The notes under the pieces were generated by a model, which ran no database searches, had not been told where the DNA came from, and saw only the letters and a list, made by a program, of their open reading frames with translations. From CAJINA01 sp964636125 (GTDB taxonomy: Bacteria > Desulfobacterota > Desulfobacteria > Desulfobacterales > CAJINA01), in the NCBI GenBank assembly GCA_964636125.1, contig CAZWPX010000009.1:34842-98841 (forward strand): DNA of 64,000 bases, written 5' to 3'. Shown here piece after piece: positions 17,446-26,491 of the stretch. A program made the position numbers and the translations under genes. How positions within the stretch are numbered: the first letter of the stretch is position 1; each line of letters starts with the position of its first letter.

Positions 17446-18582
17446 ATGATCCCCTGCCAGCGCCACCTCTTCGAATTGCCCGATGACGTTGCTTATTTTA
17501 ACTGTGCCTACACAGCCCCCTTAATGCGCACCGCCGCTGCGGCCGGTCACCGGGCGATCGAGCGCAAGAACACCCCCTGGTCCATAACCCCGGATGATTT
17601 TTTTGAGACCGGTGAGGAAAACCGTCGGCTTTTCGCCCGCCTGGTGGCCGGCAGCCCGGACCAGGTGGCGATCATTCCCGCGGTTTCCTACGGCATTGCC
17701 CTGGCCGCCAAAAACATACCGATCCGGGCCGGCCAGTCCATCCTGGTTCTGCAGGACCAGTTCCCGTCCAATGTCTACCCCTGGCGCCAGTTGGCCGCCG
17801 ACCGGGACGCCCGCGTCATCACCGTTCCGCGTCCGGAAAACCACGACTGGACGGCGGCCGTATTGGAAGCCATCAATGAAAACACCGTCATTGCCGCCCT
17901 GCCCAACTGCCATTGGACCGACGGTACCGTGCTCGACCTCATCCGCATCGGGGCTAAATGCCGCACCAACGGTGCGGCCCTGGTTGTCGACGCGATTCAG
18001 TCCCTGGGCGCCATGCCTTTTTCCGTGGAGGCTGTTCAGCCCGACTTTCTGGCAGTCGGAGCCCATAAATGGCTGCTGGGCGCCTACGGCTACGGCTTCT
18101 GTTACATCGCCGAGCGCTGGCTCGACGGTCGCCCGCTTGAGGAAAACTGGCTGAACCGCGAATCCTCCGAGGATTTTTCCCGCCTGGTTGATTACCGCGA
18201 CACTTACCAACCCGGGGCCCGGCGTTTCGACATGGGCGGCAGCAGCAATTTTTTCCTGACGCCGGTGGTAAAAGCCGCCCTGACCCAGATTCTGGAATGG
18301 GGTGTGGATGACATCGCTGCAACCCTCCGGGCCACAACCGGCCAGATTGCTGCACGCGCGGTTGACATTGGCTTTAAGGTTGCCCCGGATGAAGTGCGGG
18401 TCCCGCATATGCTGGGCCTGTACCTGCCCGCGGGCCTGCCCCGGGATCTGCCTTCCCGGTTTGCCGCCAACAGGGTCTATGCCAGCGTACGCGGCGATGC
18501 CATCCGGGTGGCCCCGCATCTCTACAGCTCCCCGGCCGATCTGGACCGGCTCTTTGCGGTTCTGGAAAAAGCAATCCGCTAA
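17446..18582 (+). CDS. Class V aminotransferase / cysteine desulfurase-like PLP enzyme
   Basis: A 378-residue PLP-dependent enzyme. ATG at 17446 follows AAGGA. The class V pattern is clear: NCHWTDGTVLDLIRIG, LVVDAIQSLGAMP (the Asp and Gln contacting the cofactor ring) and VGAHKWLLGAYGYGF with the Schiff-base Lys. RRFDMGGSSNFFL precedes the small domain. The catalytic Cys loop of true cysteine desulfurases is not recognised, so an aminotransferase or lyase role is more likely than sulfur mobilisation. Monocistronic; substrate unknown. Confidence 0.82.
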   Translation: MIPCQRHLFELPDDVAYFNCAYTAPLMRTAAAAGHRAIERKNTPWSITPDDFFETGEENRRLFARLVAGSPDQVAIIPAVSYGIALAAKNIPIRAGQSILVLQDQFPSNVYPWRQLAADRDARVITVPRPENHDWTAAVLEAINENTVIAALPNCHWTDGTVLDLIRIGAKCRTNGAALVVDAIQSLGAMPFSVEAVQPDFLAVGAHKWLLGAYGYGFCYIAERWLDGRPLEENWLNRESSEDFSRLVDYRDTYQPGARRFDMGGSSNFFLTPVVKAALTQILEWGVDDIAATLRATTGQIAARAVDIGFKVAPDEVRVPHMLGLYLPAGLPRDLPSRFAANRVYASVRGDAIRVAPHLYSSPADLDRLFAVLEKAIR

Positions 18583-18632
18583 GCAGGCTCCCCGCCACCT
18601 GTTATCCTGAGGCGTCCAGCCAGTTTTCGCTG

Positions 18633-18695
18633 TTGACAAAACCGGCACGCCGATATATGTTTTCGATATTGTATTTTGATATTGAAAACATATAT
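18633..18695 (+). promoter_or_regulatory. padR promoter and autoregulatory operator
   Basis: TTGACA at 18633-18638 is followed 17 bases on by TATGTT (18656-18661). The -10 box lies in a palindrome: ATATATGTTTTC (18653-18664) and its exact reverse complement GAAAACATATAT (18684-18695), with near-symmetric sequence between. This matches the ATGT-N-ACAT style of PadR operators. Repressor binding would cover the promoter of its own operon. Confidence 0.65.
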
Positions 18696-19029
18696 TATCC
18701 CCGGAGAAGATATTAAAGAGAAAATTCTACAGAAGCTCTACCGGGGCTTCGTGCAACTGCACATCCTCTACCATGCCAAAAACAAACCGGTTTACGGGGT
18801 CTGGATGATGGCAGAGTTGAAATCACACGGCTACAATGTCGGCCCCGGAACGATCTACCCCCTTCTCGGCAGCATGACAACCTCCGGCCTGCTTGAAAAG
18901 ACGAAAAAAAACGTCAATGGCAAGATCCGGAAATACTACGCGATTACCCCGCTCGGCATTGACGTCTTTGAAGACGCCGGCAAGAAGGCCGCGGAACTTT
19001 TCCATGAGATTGAGGAGGCCGGGAAATGA
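18676..19029 (+). CDS. PadR-family transcriptional regulator
   Basis: A winged-helix repressor of the short PadR type (about 105-117 residues): FVQLHILYHAKNKPVYG, then GYNVGPGTIYPLLGSMTTSG is the recognition helix, followed by the wing KIRKYYAITPLG and a C-terminal dimer helix. The conventional start is TTG at 18676, but this lies inside the operator and lacks a ribosome-binding site. An in-frame ATT at 18712 sits 5 bases after GGAG and would give (M)KEKILQKLYRGF, the usual family N-terminus; it is probably the real start. Its stop overlaps the fetA start (ATGA), so it is cotranscribed with the exporter it presumably controls. Confidence 0.85.
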   Translation: MILKTYIIPGEDIKEKILQKLYRGFVQLHILYHAKNKPVYGVWMMAELKSHGYNVGPGTIYPLLGSMTTSGLLEKTKKNVNGKIRKYYAITPLGIDVFEDAGKKAAELFHEIEEAGK

Positions 19030-19643
19030 TCAGGTTTAAAGATGTCCACCTGGCTTTTTCGGACAAAAAAATTTTTTCAGGATTCAACCTGGAGGTCCCG
19101 GACAATGCGAAGTTGTTGATTTCCGGCCCCTCGGGCTGCGGCAAAACAACCCTGTTTAAAGTACTCCTGGGGTTTGAAAAGGTTGCGGCCGGCCAGGTAT
19201 TTTGCGGTAATCTTGAGGTGACCGCCCCCAATATCAGGGCTATCCGAAACCAGATCTTCTATTTAAGCCAGGCTATTGATTTTAGAAATGCGCCCGCTGG
19301 CGTTGTACTGGAAGAAATCTTCAGCTATGAACCCAACCGCGCCATTAAACCCGGAAGCGACCGCCAGCGGCAATTGATGCAACTGCTGGATCTGGAGGAT
19401 AACATCCTGCAGCAAAACATGCCCGAGCTTTCCGGGGGTGAGAAGCAGCGCCTGGGATTGTTGGTCTGCTTTATGCTTAATCGCCCGGTCTGGCTCCTGG
19501 ATGAACCCACCGCGTCTCTGGATGAGAAACTGCGCCAGAAGGTACTGGACCACGTCATGGCGGTGGGCAAAACCGTCATCATCATTTCGCATGATAACAT
19601 CTGGCGGCAATGCGACACCTGCCAGGTTGAAAGGTGGTCATAA
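19026..19643 (+). CDS. fetA: ABC transporter ATP-binding protein, FetA-like
   Basis: A 205-residue ATPase. Walker A is SGPSGCGKTT, the signature is ELSGGEKQRLGLL, Walker B is WLLDEPTASLD and the switch His is in IISHDN. It is small and paired with a UPF0014 permease, as in E. coli FetAB (YbbL/YbbM), which exports iron and gives resistance to oxidative stress. ATG at 19026 overlaps the padR stop by four bases; TAATG couples it to the permease gene. Confidence 0.85.
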   Translation: MIRFKDVHLAFSDKKIFSGFNLEVPDNAKLLISGPSGCGKTTLFKVLLGFEKVAAGQVFCGNLEVTAPNIRAIRNQIFYLSQAIDFRNAPAGVVLEEIFSYEPNRAIKPGSDRQRQLMQLLDLEDNILQQNMPELSGGEKQRLGLLVCFMLNRPVWLLDEPTASLDEKLRQKVLDHVMAVGKTVIIISHDNIWRQCDTCQVERWS

Positions 19644-20428
19644 TGGGCGCCCGGGATATCGACATTCTTTCACTGGCCCTGCTGCTGGTTTTTCTTATCC
19701 CGGCCCTGTGGCTGGGCAGCCGGTTCAAGTTATCCCTTAACCGGACCCTCCTCTGGTCGATCCTGCGCATGACCGTCCAGCTAAGCCTTGTGGGGCTTTA
19801 CCTGAAGGTCCTTTTCAAGTTCAACCTGGCCTGGGTCAATATTCTCTACATCCTGGTCATGGTTGCGGTGGCGGCCTATTCTGTTTTAAAAAGCAGCCGC
19901 CTCCGGATGTCCAAACTGTTTGGGCCGATATTTATTTCCATCCTGCTTCCGGTGGGCACCGTTTTGCTGTTCATCAACACGGTCGTGGTACGTATAGATA
20001 ACATCTTCGATGCGAAATACCTGATCCCGATCTGCGGGATGCTCCTGGGCAACAGCATGCGCAACAACATTATCGGCCTGAGCAATTTTTATGCGGGCCT
20101 GAAGGAAACCGAAAAAACCTACCTCTACTCGATCGCCCTGGGAGGCAGCCGGCGGCAGGCCCTGGCACCCTATTTCCAGGCAAGCATCGTCGCAGCCATC
20201 AACCCCATCCTCGCCTCGATGGCCACCATCGGCATCGTCTCCCTGCCGGGCATGATGACCGGGCAGATCCTGGGCGGATCCATTCCCATGGTGGCCATCA
20301 AATACCAGATCGTTATCATGCTGGGAATCTTCTACACTCAGTTTTTCAGTGTCTGCCTGTCGCTGCTCTTTTCGATCAAACTGGGATTCGATGAATTCGA
20401 TGTATTGCGGAAAGAACTACTCTGTTGA
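19643..20428 (+). CDS. fetB: ABC transporter permease, FetB-like (UPF0014)
   Basis: A 261-residue membrane protein with about seven helices. The UPF0014 signature is visible: ILRMTVQLSLVGLYLK, LLGNSMRNNIIGLSNF and the motif MTGQILGGSIPMVAIKYQI near the end. ATG at 19643 follows AAAGGTGG and overlaps the fetA stop by one base; an in-frame GTG at 19634 is less likely. Metal export, probably iron, is inferred from the family; PadR control suggests induction by a small ligand or stress. Confidence 0.85.
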   Translation: MGARDIDILSLALLLVFLIPALWLGSRFKLSLNRTLLWSILRMTVQLSLVGLYLKVLFKFNLAWVNILYILVMVAVAAYSVLKSSRLRMSKLFGPIFISILLPVGTVLLFINTVVVRIDNIFDAKYLIPICGMLLGNSMRNNIIGLSNFYAGLKETEKTYLYSIALGGSRRQALAPYFQASIVAAINPILASMATIGIVSLPGMMTGQILGGSIPMVAIKYQIVIMLGIFYTQFFSVCLSLLFSIKLGFDEFDVLRKELLC

Positions 20429-20553
20429 AAATGTGAAGTTATTTTTGCGCGAGCCCTGAGTATGCCAAGGTGGTTCTCTCTCGAAGGGGATTCTTCGTCG
20501 CGATGCTCCTCAGAATGACAGGAATATTAAAGAAGGGCTTATAAGGAGGGGGA

Positions 20554-20931
20554 TTAGTATGCTCGATTGACCTCCCCGGCCGGACTCACTTCATACTCGA
20601 CCCCATTGATTTCAATAAAACGATCGTCTTCAAGGTCAACCGGGCGCAGGTTTTCGACGATTTCGTCAATATCCCACTCGGTGCACCGAATCGCGACCGT
20701 TGATTTGGTAATGGCAATAAACGGCTGAGGGAAGGCCTCGATCAGGCTTTCATACGGGCCGCTAAAACCAAAATCATCTTCCCACCAGAACCAGTCCCGG
20801 AACTTATAAATCAGGTCGGATCCGGCACCAAAATCACCACTGTCCCAATCCTGGCGATAAACATCTTCGCCGTCTTCGCGCACCATGTCTTTGAAAATAT
20901 CGATACAGGCTTCCTGATCCAATTCGCCCAT
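20554..20931 (-). CDS. Acidic hypothetical protein
   Basis: A 125-residue soluble protein, strongly acidic and rich in aromatic residues (KFRDWFWWEDDFGFSGPYES). No family is recognised. A GGGGCG stretch precedes ATG at 20931. The composition (helical N-terminus, then strands such as FIEINGVEYEVSPAG) suggests a small folded domain. It stands alone between fetB and the CDP-alcohol phosphotransferase gene. About 50 bases upstream of fetB's end, 20465-20522 resembles a dispersed repeat ending in CAGAATGACAGG. Confidence 0.55.
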   Translation of the reverse strand: MGELDQEACIDIFKDMVREDGEDVYRQDWDSGDFGAGSDLIYKFRDWFWWEDDFGFSGPYESLIEAFPQPFIAITKSTVAIRCTEWDIDEIVENLRPVDLEDDRFIEINGVEYEVSPAGEVNRAY

Positions 20932-21140
20932 TGCGCGCCCCTTTTTTAGAAACGTTAGAGAATCGGTTGCTGTGTGGCTGGGTGTGAAATCTTACACCCC
21001 TACAGGTCTGGGTACCTTCCGCTGATAATTTTGTCAATATACAAGGCACTTGCCTCAATTTTTCCCGGCGCAGCCGATTTTCTCTGCCCCCCGCAAAGCG
21101 GGACAGGCTTGGCCCTGAGAGGCTGTGTCACAATACCCCC

Positions 21141-22631
21141 CTACCCCTCCTCCACCGGCTCAGCCCGGTTTTCCCGAGCCGCATCTGCGGGATTTATCCG
21201 CCAGGTTACCAGGGGCGAAAAGACATAGAGGATCATATAGGCCAGGCAGACATGCCCGAAGAAAGGGGTAAATACAATCAGCAGCAACAGGATGACATTG
21301 GCACGTCCAAACCAGGGATTCCGGCTCATGGAACGGCCCAGGTGAATATAGCGAATAGGATACAGGTTCATGATCACCGCCGCAAATACCATGGTGGCCG
21401 CCGTAAAATACCCCCAGAACACAAGGGAACCGGGCGACATTTCCAGGGCATGGTCATAGACGACCAGGGGTGCCAGGACCAGCATGGCGGCCGCTGGGGT
21501 GGGCATGCCTTTGAAAAACCCGGGGATGGGATTCTTATCCAGCGTAAAATAGATCAGGCGGAGCATGCCCATGCCGGCGTAAACAATCGCAATCCAGCCC
21601 AGGGGCAGCCGGTCGAAATGCCCCCCGCCGAAGTTCGTGAGGGCCACGTAAAAGATCCAGGCCGGAACCATACAAAAACTGATGGCATCCGCGAAATCAT
21701 CCATCAGGCTGCCCATGTTAATGTTTCTCTGGGGCGGTGCATCTGGCAGGGGTTCTGTCAGCCCCAGCCTGCGGGCCAGGGCACCGTCCAGTTTATCAAA
21801 TGTGGCCGCCCCAATCATCATGAGGTATGACTCCCGGAAACGCCCCTGGTAGGCGAAAAATACCGCTATTAATCCCATCATTGCATTCATGACGGTCAGC
21901 GCATTAGGAAATACCGAGAGAATCTTGCGCCTGAGGACCTGGTCTCCAAAGCACAATTCATCGAGGCAGGCAGTGCCGTATTTCCGACAATAGCCGGCAA
22001 TGGACCCCAGGTTGATAATCAGGAAAAAGATCTCCACGAACAGAAGCCAGCGCAAGGGTATGTTTCCCAGCCAGGATATCCAGAAGTAGAGATGGGAGGG
22101 CGGCCCTTCCGGTATATAAAACGCATGGGCATAAAGCAGGGCGCTGACCGGTGCAGCCACGATTGTCCGCAGACGGTTGTACTCGCTTTTTTCGGGCTCG
22201 ACCCCCTTGCGGATGGCAAACCCGCGCATGAAGGCGGCAAAATTGTCCCGGATGAGGACCGTGACACATAGCAGCAGGACAAACATGGCATGCAGCAGCT
22301 GGGCGTGGGTCGGATCGGAGGCCAGCACCACCAGGCGCCACATCATCCCCACGGCAATCACTGGGAAAATGATTGAGTAGACCAACTTGTCCATCAACCG
22401 ATCTGCCAGGTGAGCCAGGGGTGCGTTGGGCCTGTAGCGGGCTGAAAACCATCCATCCACCATGTCAAATGACATGGAAATAAACAGCAGGGAAACGCCG
22501 AGTGTATACACGGCCGGATGCCGACCCCACATCACCGCAAGTGCACAGAGCATACCGCCAAAAACCAGCACGGGCCGGCCATATACAAGTACGGCGGCCA
22601 GGTTGGCGGATATCCGGGTCGGAGCAGGCAT
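21141..22631 (-). CDS. Tandem CDP-alcohol phosphatidyltransferase
   Basis: A 496-residue membrane protein with two CDP-alcohol phosphotransferase units. Single-unit enzymes (PgsA, PssA) are about 180-250 residues. The second unit has the full motif DKLDGALAR ... GSLMDDFAD (D-x2-DG-x2-AR then G-x3-D-x3-D) and the NINMGSLMDDFADAISF stretch typical of phosphatidylserine synthases. The first unit keeps FDMVDGWFSAR ... LADRLMD, but an extra residue separates DG from AR and the later Gly is Ala. At least ten hydrophobic segments are evident. The reaction is CDP-diacylglycerol plus an alcohol giving a phospholipid; the alcohol is not determined. Confidence 0.8.
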   Translation of the reverse strand: MPAPTRISANLAAVLVYGRPVLVFGGMLCALAVMWGRHPAVYTLGVSLLFISMSFDMVDGWFSARYRPNAPLAHLADRLMDKLVYSIIFPVIAVGMMWRLVVLASDPTHAQLLHAMFVLLLCVTVLIRDNFAAFMRGFAIRKGVEPEKSEYNRLRTIVAAPVSALLYAHAFYIPEGPPSHLYFWISWLGNIPLRWLLFVEIFFLIINLGSIAGYCRKYGTACLDELCFGDQVLRRKILSVFPNALTVMNAMMGLIAVFFAYQGRFRESYLMMIGAATFDKLDGALARRLGLTEPLPDAPPQRNINMGSLMDDFADAISFCMVPAWIFYVALTNFGGGHFDRLPLGWIAIVYAGMGMLRLIYFTLDKNPIPGFFKGMPTPAAAMLVLAPLVVYDHALEMSPGSLVFWGYFTAATMVFAAVIMNLYPIRYIHLGRSMSRNPWFGRANVILLLLIVFTPFFGHVCLAYMILYVFSPLVTWRINPADAARENRAEPVEEG

Positions 22632-23028
22632 TGAAAACTTTTCCTCACATACCGTTGGTGTTTATATCCAGGCAGTGCACACCCGGAAGTTTAAGTCTAC
22701 GCCATTTTGGTGTACAGAATCGGTATCAGCCAGCAGTCGGCTGACACGCGTCGCCATCATAATTGCCTTACTTGCCCGATGTCAAGCTGCCACTGTGATA
22801 ATAAGGGCCCCGGACATTGACGGACTGCCAATACCCAGACCTGTTTATCGTGCCGCAGCACAGCCTTTCTTCTTGCAATTTGGCATCATTTTGCTACGAT
22901 CCGTTTGATCATCACTGTCAATCGGGCGATAGGGGCAGTGTTTGTTTCCGGGGATGTGGGACCCTCCACCGGTTTGAATTTCCCACCTGCCTCCACGCGC
23001 TCCCTAAAATGACTCAGGAATTAAAACG
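22632..23028. other. Intergenic region between divergent genes
   Basis: About 400 bases between the phosphotransferase gene and the FHA-kinase gene. Open frames here have no ribosome-binding site or recognisable content. It should contain the two divergent promoters; no repeat or hairpin stands out. Confidence 0.35.
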
Positions 23029-24942
23029 ATGCCTCCACACATCCGCTATCAGGCCCGGCTGGTTGACACCGACAATACAACCGACAAGCCGGATTTTCGG
23101 GTCGGTAAATCCATATTCCGAATCGGCCGCCATCCGGCCAGCAATCTTGTCCTGTCGGAAGGCACCGTATCCGGGCGGCATGCCGCTATAGACTTCCAGC
23201 AGGACCAGCATGTGATCATTGACCAGAAGAGTACCAACAAGACCCGTTTAAATGGCGTGGTGCTGGAGCCCAAAAAACCTTACGGCCTGAAAAACGGTGA
23301 TGAACTCCGCTTCGATGCCTTCGCGTTTACGTTCACCCTGGAGGAAATCAAGCCACCGCCACCACCGCCGCCGCCACCGCCAACCGCAGCCTTCGATATT
23401 GACGATGAGGATGCCACGGTCATGTTCGGTGATGACGATGAGGATGATGACGCGACGGTCATGTTCGACGAAGATGCCTCCGCCGGGCAAGGAGTTGATC
23501 CGACCCTGCGGTCCAGTCCTGTTGACCCCGATCCGTATGACGACCAAACCCTGCTCCGCGAGGAGGGCGGCAACGGTTTTATACCGCCCCAGCCCGATGA
23601 TGATGAAACGGTTTTCTTTGGTGATGACGACCTGCCGGCAGAGGAAGCCGCCGAGGCCCCAGACGAGCCCGATGATGACGAAACCCTCTTCTTTGACAGT
23701 GAAGCCATGCTCTCCGCGGACGTGGAAACCAGCTCAGCCCCAGACCAGCCTGATGACGATGAAACCGTCTTTTTCGACAGCGAAACCATGCTGAGTGAAG
23801 CAGGGGCGGCCGAATCTGTGCCGCCGGAACCCGATGATGACGAAACTGTCTTTCTGGATGACAGTGAACCCGCATATGACGTGAAGGCTACGTTTATACG
23901 CAAAGAACCGGGCGCTGAACTCGGCCGGACCAAAATCGGGAGCTATTTAGTCAGCAACCTGCTGGGCAAGGGCGGGTTCGGTTCGGTCTGGAAAGGCATG
24001 ACCCCGGACGGTGAACCGGTAGCGATCAAGGTCCTGAATCCCGATGTAATCGAAAATGAGCGCGCGGTCCGAAAGTTTTTCCACGAAGCAATTATTCTGT
24101 CAAAGATGGACCATCCCAACATCTGCCGTTTTTTCGATTTCTTTCCTTACGAAGGCAACTACGCCATCGTGATGGATTTTGTGAAAGGCACCGAGCTTAA
24201 GACCCTTCTGGAAGAGCATGAGGGACCTCTGCCCATGGACAGCGCCCGGCAGATTGCAGCCCAGGCCCTGGACGCGTTTCACTATGCTCATATGAAAGAT
24301 ATCCTGCACCGCGACATCAAGCCTGAGAACATCAGTGTGGATGAAGAGGGTACCGCCAAGGTGATGGATTTTGGCATCGCCAAGCTGTCCACCTCGGAAT
24401 CCCAGCAAACCTCCCTTTTCATGATTTCACCCAAGTACACCGCACCCGAGCGGTTTGATGCCGCCAATACCGAAGCAGTGGATCACCGCTCCGACATCTA
24501 TTCTCTGGGACTCGTATTCTACGAAATGTTCGTTGGGCAACACCCGTTTCAAACCGACAGCCCCACCGAAATGATCGTGGCGCATGTCAATACGGTGCCG
24601 ACCCCCCCGGACGAAATCGTCGATCTGCCCCGTGAAATGAGCGCCGCGATCATGCGCGCAGTGGAAAAGGACCCCGCAGACCGTTTCGAGGACTTCGGGG
24701 CCTTTAAAATGGCGCTGCTGAATGAACCGCCCCGCCTGTCGGGCGGCGGCGCCATAGAGCTTGCCGGCAACTATTGTAAAATCGGAACCAAGCTATTTAA
24801 GGGGCTGGCCGGGGCTGTCAAAAGATACCAGAAAACCGCAACCTCTTTCAAAATTGTCCAGGAAGGCAAGGAAATTACCATTCTGATCAAAACCAAGGGC
24901 GGAAACTCGATTCGCATTTCCAAGAGCCTGGACAGCCTATAG
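23029..24942 (+). CDS. FHA-domain Ser/Thr protein kinase with acidic Thr-motif linker
   Basis: A 637-residue cytosolic kinase with no membrane helix. Residues 5-105 are an FHA domain (GRHPASN, SGRHAAI and the STNKTRLNG turn, the phospho-Thr contacts). A run of ten prolines (109-118) follows. A linker to about 290 repeats an acidic motif centred on a Thr: DATVMF twice, DDQTLL, then DDDETVFF or close variants four times (Thr at about 130, 143, 174, 194, 219, 247, 273). The kinase spans 305-575: LGKGGFGSVW, VAIKVL (Lys334), HRDIKPEN (427-434), DFGIAK (447) and TAPERF. A basic C-terminal domain ends the protein. Autophosphorylated linker threonines could dock on its own FHA domain; this is inference. 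Confidence 0.9.
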   Translation: MPPHIRYQARLVDTDNTTDKPDFRVGKSIFRIGRHPASNLVLSEGTVSGRHAAIDFQQDQHVIIDQKSTNKTRLNGVVLEPKKPYGLKNGDELRFDAFAFTFTLEEIKPPPPPPPPPPTAAFDIDDEDATVMFGDDDEDDDATVMFDEDASAGQGVDPTLRSSPVDPDPYDDQTLLREEGGNGFIPPQPDDDETVFFGDDDLPAEEAAEAPDEPDDDETLFFDSEAMLSADVETSSAPDQPDDDETVFFDSETMLSEAGAAESVPPEPDDDETVFLDDSEPAYDVKATFIRKEPGAELGRTKIGSYLVSNLLGKGGFGSVWKGMTPDGEPVAIKVLNPDVIENERAVRKFFHEAIILSKMDHPNICRFFDFFPYEGNYAIVMDFVKGTELKTLLEEHEGPLPMDSARQIAAQALDAFHYAHMKDILHRDIKPENISVDEEGTAKVMDFGIAKLSTSESQQTSLFMISPKYTAPERFDAANTEAVDHRSDIYSLGLVFYEMFVGQHPFQTDSPTEMIVAHVNTVPTPPDEIVDLPREMSAAIMRAVEKDPADRFEDFGAFKMALLNEPPRLSGGGAIELAGNYCKIGTKLFKGLAGAVKRYQKTATSFKIVQEGKEITILIKTKGGNSIRISKSLDSL

Positions 24943-25031
24943 CAGCCCGCACGCCAACCAGCATGATAATAACCGTTCCCCGGTATAGACCCGGTGTTCG
25001 TTTTCAGATGGCGCGGATTCCCAACCTAATC

Positions 25032-25078
25032 TGACCACAAAACGGCATCTTATGGCCCGAAGCCATGTTTTTGTTTTC
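25032..25078. repeat. Degenerate half copy of the palindromic element
   Basis: ACCACAAAACGGCATCTT followed by ATGGCCCGAAGCCATGTTTTTG resembles the left half of the element at 12030 (CCACAAACGGCATCTTTCGG onward) with several changes. It sits at the 3' end of the acr3 gene, convergent with the kinase gene. Confidence 0.45.
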
Positions 25079-26264
25079 AGGGGCGCTGGAACCAGCCTTT
25101 GGTCCGGTTGCAAAACCCGACCAGGACCAGCATCAGCGGCACCTCGATCAGGACGCCCACCACTGTGGCCAGAGCCGCGCCGGAGGAGAGCCCGAAGAGC
25201 ATGACCGAAGTGGCAATGGCCACCTCAAAATGATTTGATGCGCCGATTAAGGCGGCCGGGGCGGCGTCTTCGTAGGACAGTTTCAGAACCCGGGCCAGAC
25301 CGTAACCCAGACCGAAAATCAACAGTGTCTGCAGGGTAAGCGGAATGGCGATCCAGAGAATGGTCAAGGGATTCGTCAGGATCACTTCTCCCTTGAATGA
25401 AAAAAGCAGTACCAGGGTCACCAGCAGGGCGGTGATGGTCACCGGGGTCAGGACATGCAAAAACTTCTCTTGGAACCAGGTTGCACCCTTGGCCTGGAGA
25501 ATCCAGCGCCGTGAAAAATAGCCGGCCACAAGGGGCAGGGCCACGTAGATTGAGATGGAGAGCAGCAGGGCCTGCCAGGGTACCGGCAGCCGGCCGACGC
25601 CCAGCAGGAAGCCGCCTAAAACACCATAAAGCACCAGCATGGTCAAAGAATTGATGGCCACCATCACCAGGGTCAGGCCGTCGTTGCCCCGGGAGAGGTA
25701 ACCCCAGACCAGGACCATGGCGGTACACGGTGCAATGCCCAGCAGGATGCAGCCGGCCAGGTAACTGCGCCACAGGGGCACCTCCAGCATTTTGACACCG
25801 GCATCCAGCACCACGATTCCGGACCCATGGCGGGCCCCCACCGGCAGATCCAGGCCAAAGGGCATCTTGACCAGGTCCACCGCCTCGGCCCCAATCAAGC
25901 CTTTGAGCAACACCCCCAGGAAAAAGACACAGATGGCATACATGGTAAACGGCTTCACGCACCAGTTGAGAAAGAGGGTCAGCAACACAGGTTTGCCGCT
26001 GCGCCCGGCCCGGACAACACTGGCAAAGTCTATCTTGACCATAATGGGATACATCATGAAAAACAGGCACACGGCGATGGGAATGGAAACCACCGGGGCA
26101 CCCTTCACAGTGATGGCCATCCCGTCCAGGGTTCGGGCCAGGTTCGGGGCGACCTTGCCCAGCAGGATACCGCCGACAATGCAAAGCCCTACCCAGACGG
26201 TCAGGTAACGCTCAAAAACACTGGTCATTTTTCGCTCTTCAGCAGGCATGGTGGTCTCACTCAC
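25077..26264 (-). CDS. acr3: ACR3-family arsenite efflux permease
   Basis: A 395-residue, ten-helix inner-membrane antiporter that expels arsenite. The conserved Cys is in GIAPCTAMVLVWGYLSRG, the family hallmark, and the second conserved stretch is LIGASNHFEVAIATS with its Glu. GTG at 26264 follows GGGAG. No arsR or arsC gene is adjacent, so the gene stands alone. The length and motifs match bacterial Acr3 rather than ArsB of E. coli. Confidence 0.93.
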   Translation of the reverse strand: MSETTMPAEERKMTSVFERYLTVWVGLCIVGGILLGKVAPNLARTLDGMAITVKGAPVVSIPIAVCLFFMMYPIMVKIDFASVVRAGRSGKPVLLTLFLNWCVKPFTMYAICVFFLGVLLKGLIGAEAVDLVKMPFGLDLPVGARHGSGIVVLDAGVKMLEVPLWRSYLAGCILLGIAPCTAMVLVWGYLSRGNDGLTLVMVAINSLTMLVLYGVLGGFLLGVGRLPVPWQALLLSISIYVALPLVAGYFSRRWILQAKGATWFQEKFLHVLTPVTITALLVTLVLLFSFKGEVILTNPLTILWIAIPLTLQTLLIFGLGYGLARVLKLSYEDAAPAALIGASNHFEVAIATSVMLFGLSSGAALATVVGVLIEVPLMLVLVGFCNRTKGWFQRP

Positions 26265-26491
26265 GATACTTTCTCCCTTGATTTACAATTTTATAATTCG
26301 CCAAACAACTAAATGGCCTATAGTGAAAAGAACCCCGCCTGTCAACCGGTCCGAAAAGTGAAACAAGGTTTTGACAAGGGTGCGTTTTTGCTATATCCCG
26401 GGCCAGTAATAACCAAACTGATCGATCTTGGGCCGGCTGCTGATGCCGGCCATCGCATCAGGCATCATCGGGCAGGTAAGGAGGCAGTATT

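Noticed and set aside
17521..18648. 375-codon open frame on the - strand opposite the class V aminotransferase
   Set aside because: It is the shadow of a clear PLP enzyme with intact motifs. The translation has no recognisable domain.
23395..23900. Repeated GATGATGA-rich DNA, considered as a CRISPR or tandem-repeat array
   Set aside because: The repeats are in frame inside a kinase gene and encode varied acidic Thr motifs; spacing is irregular.
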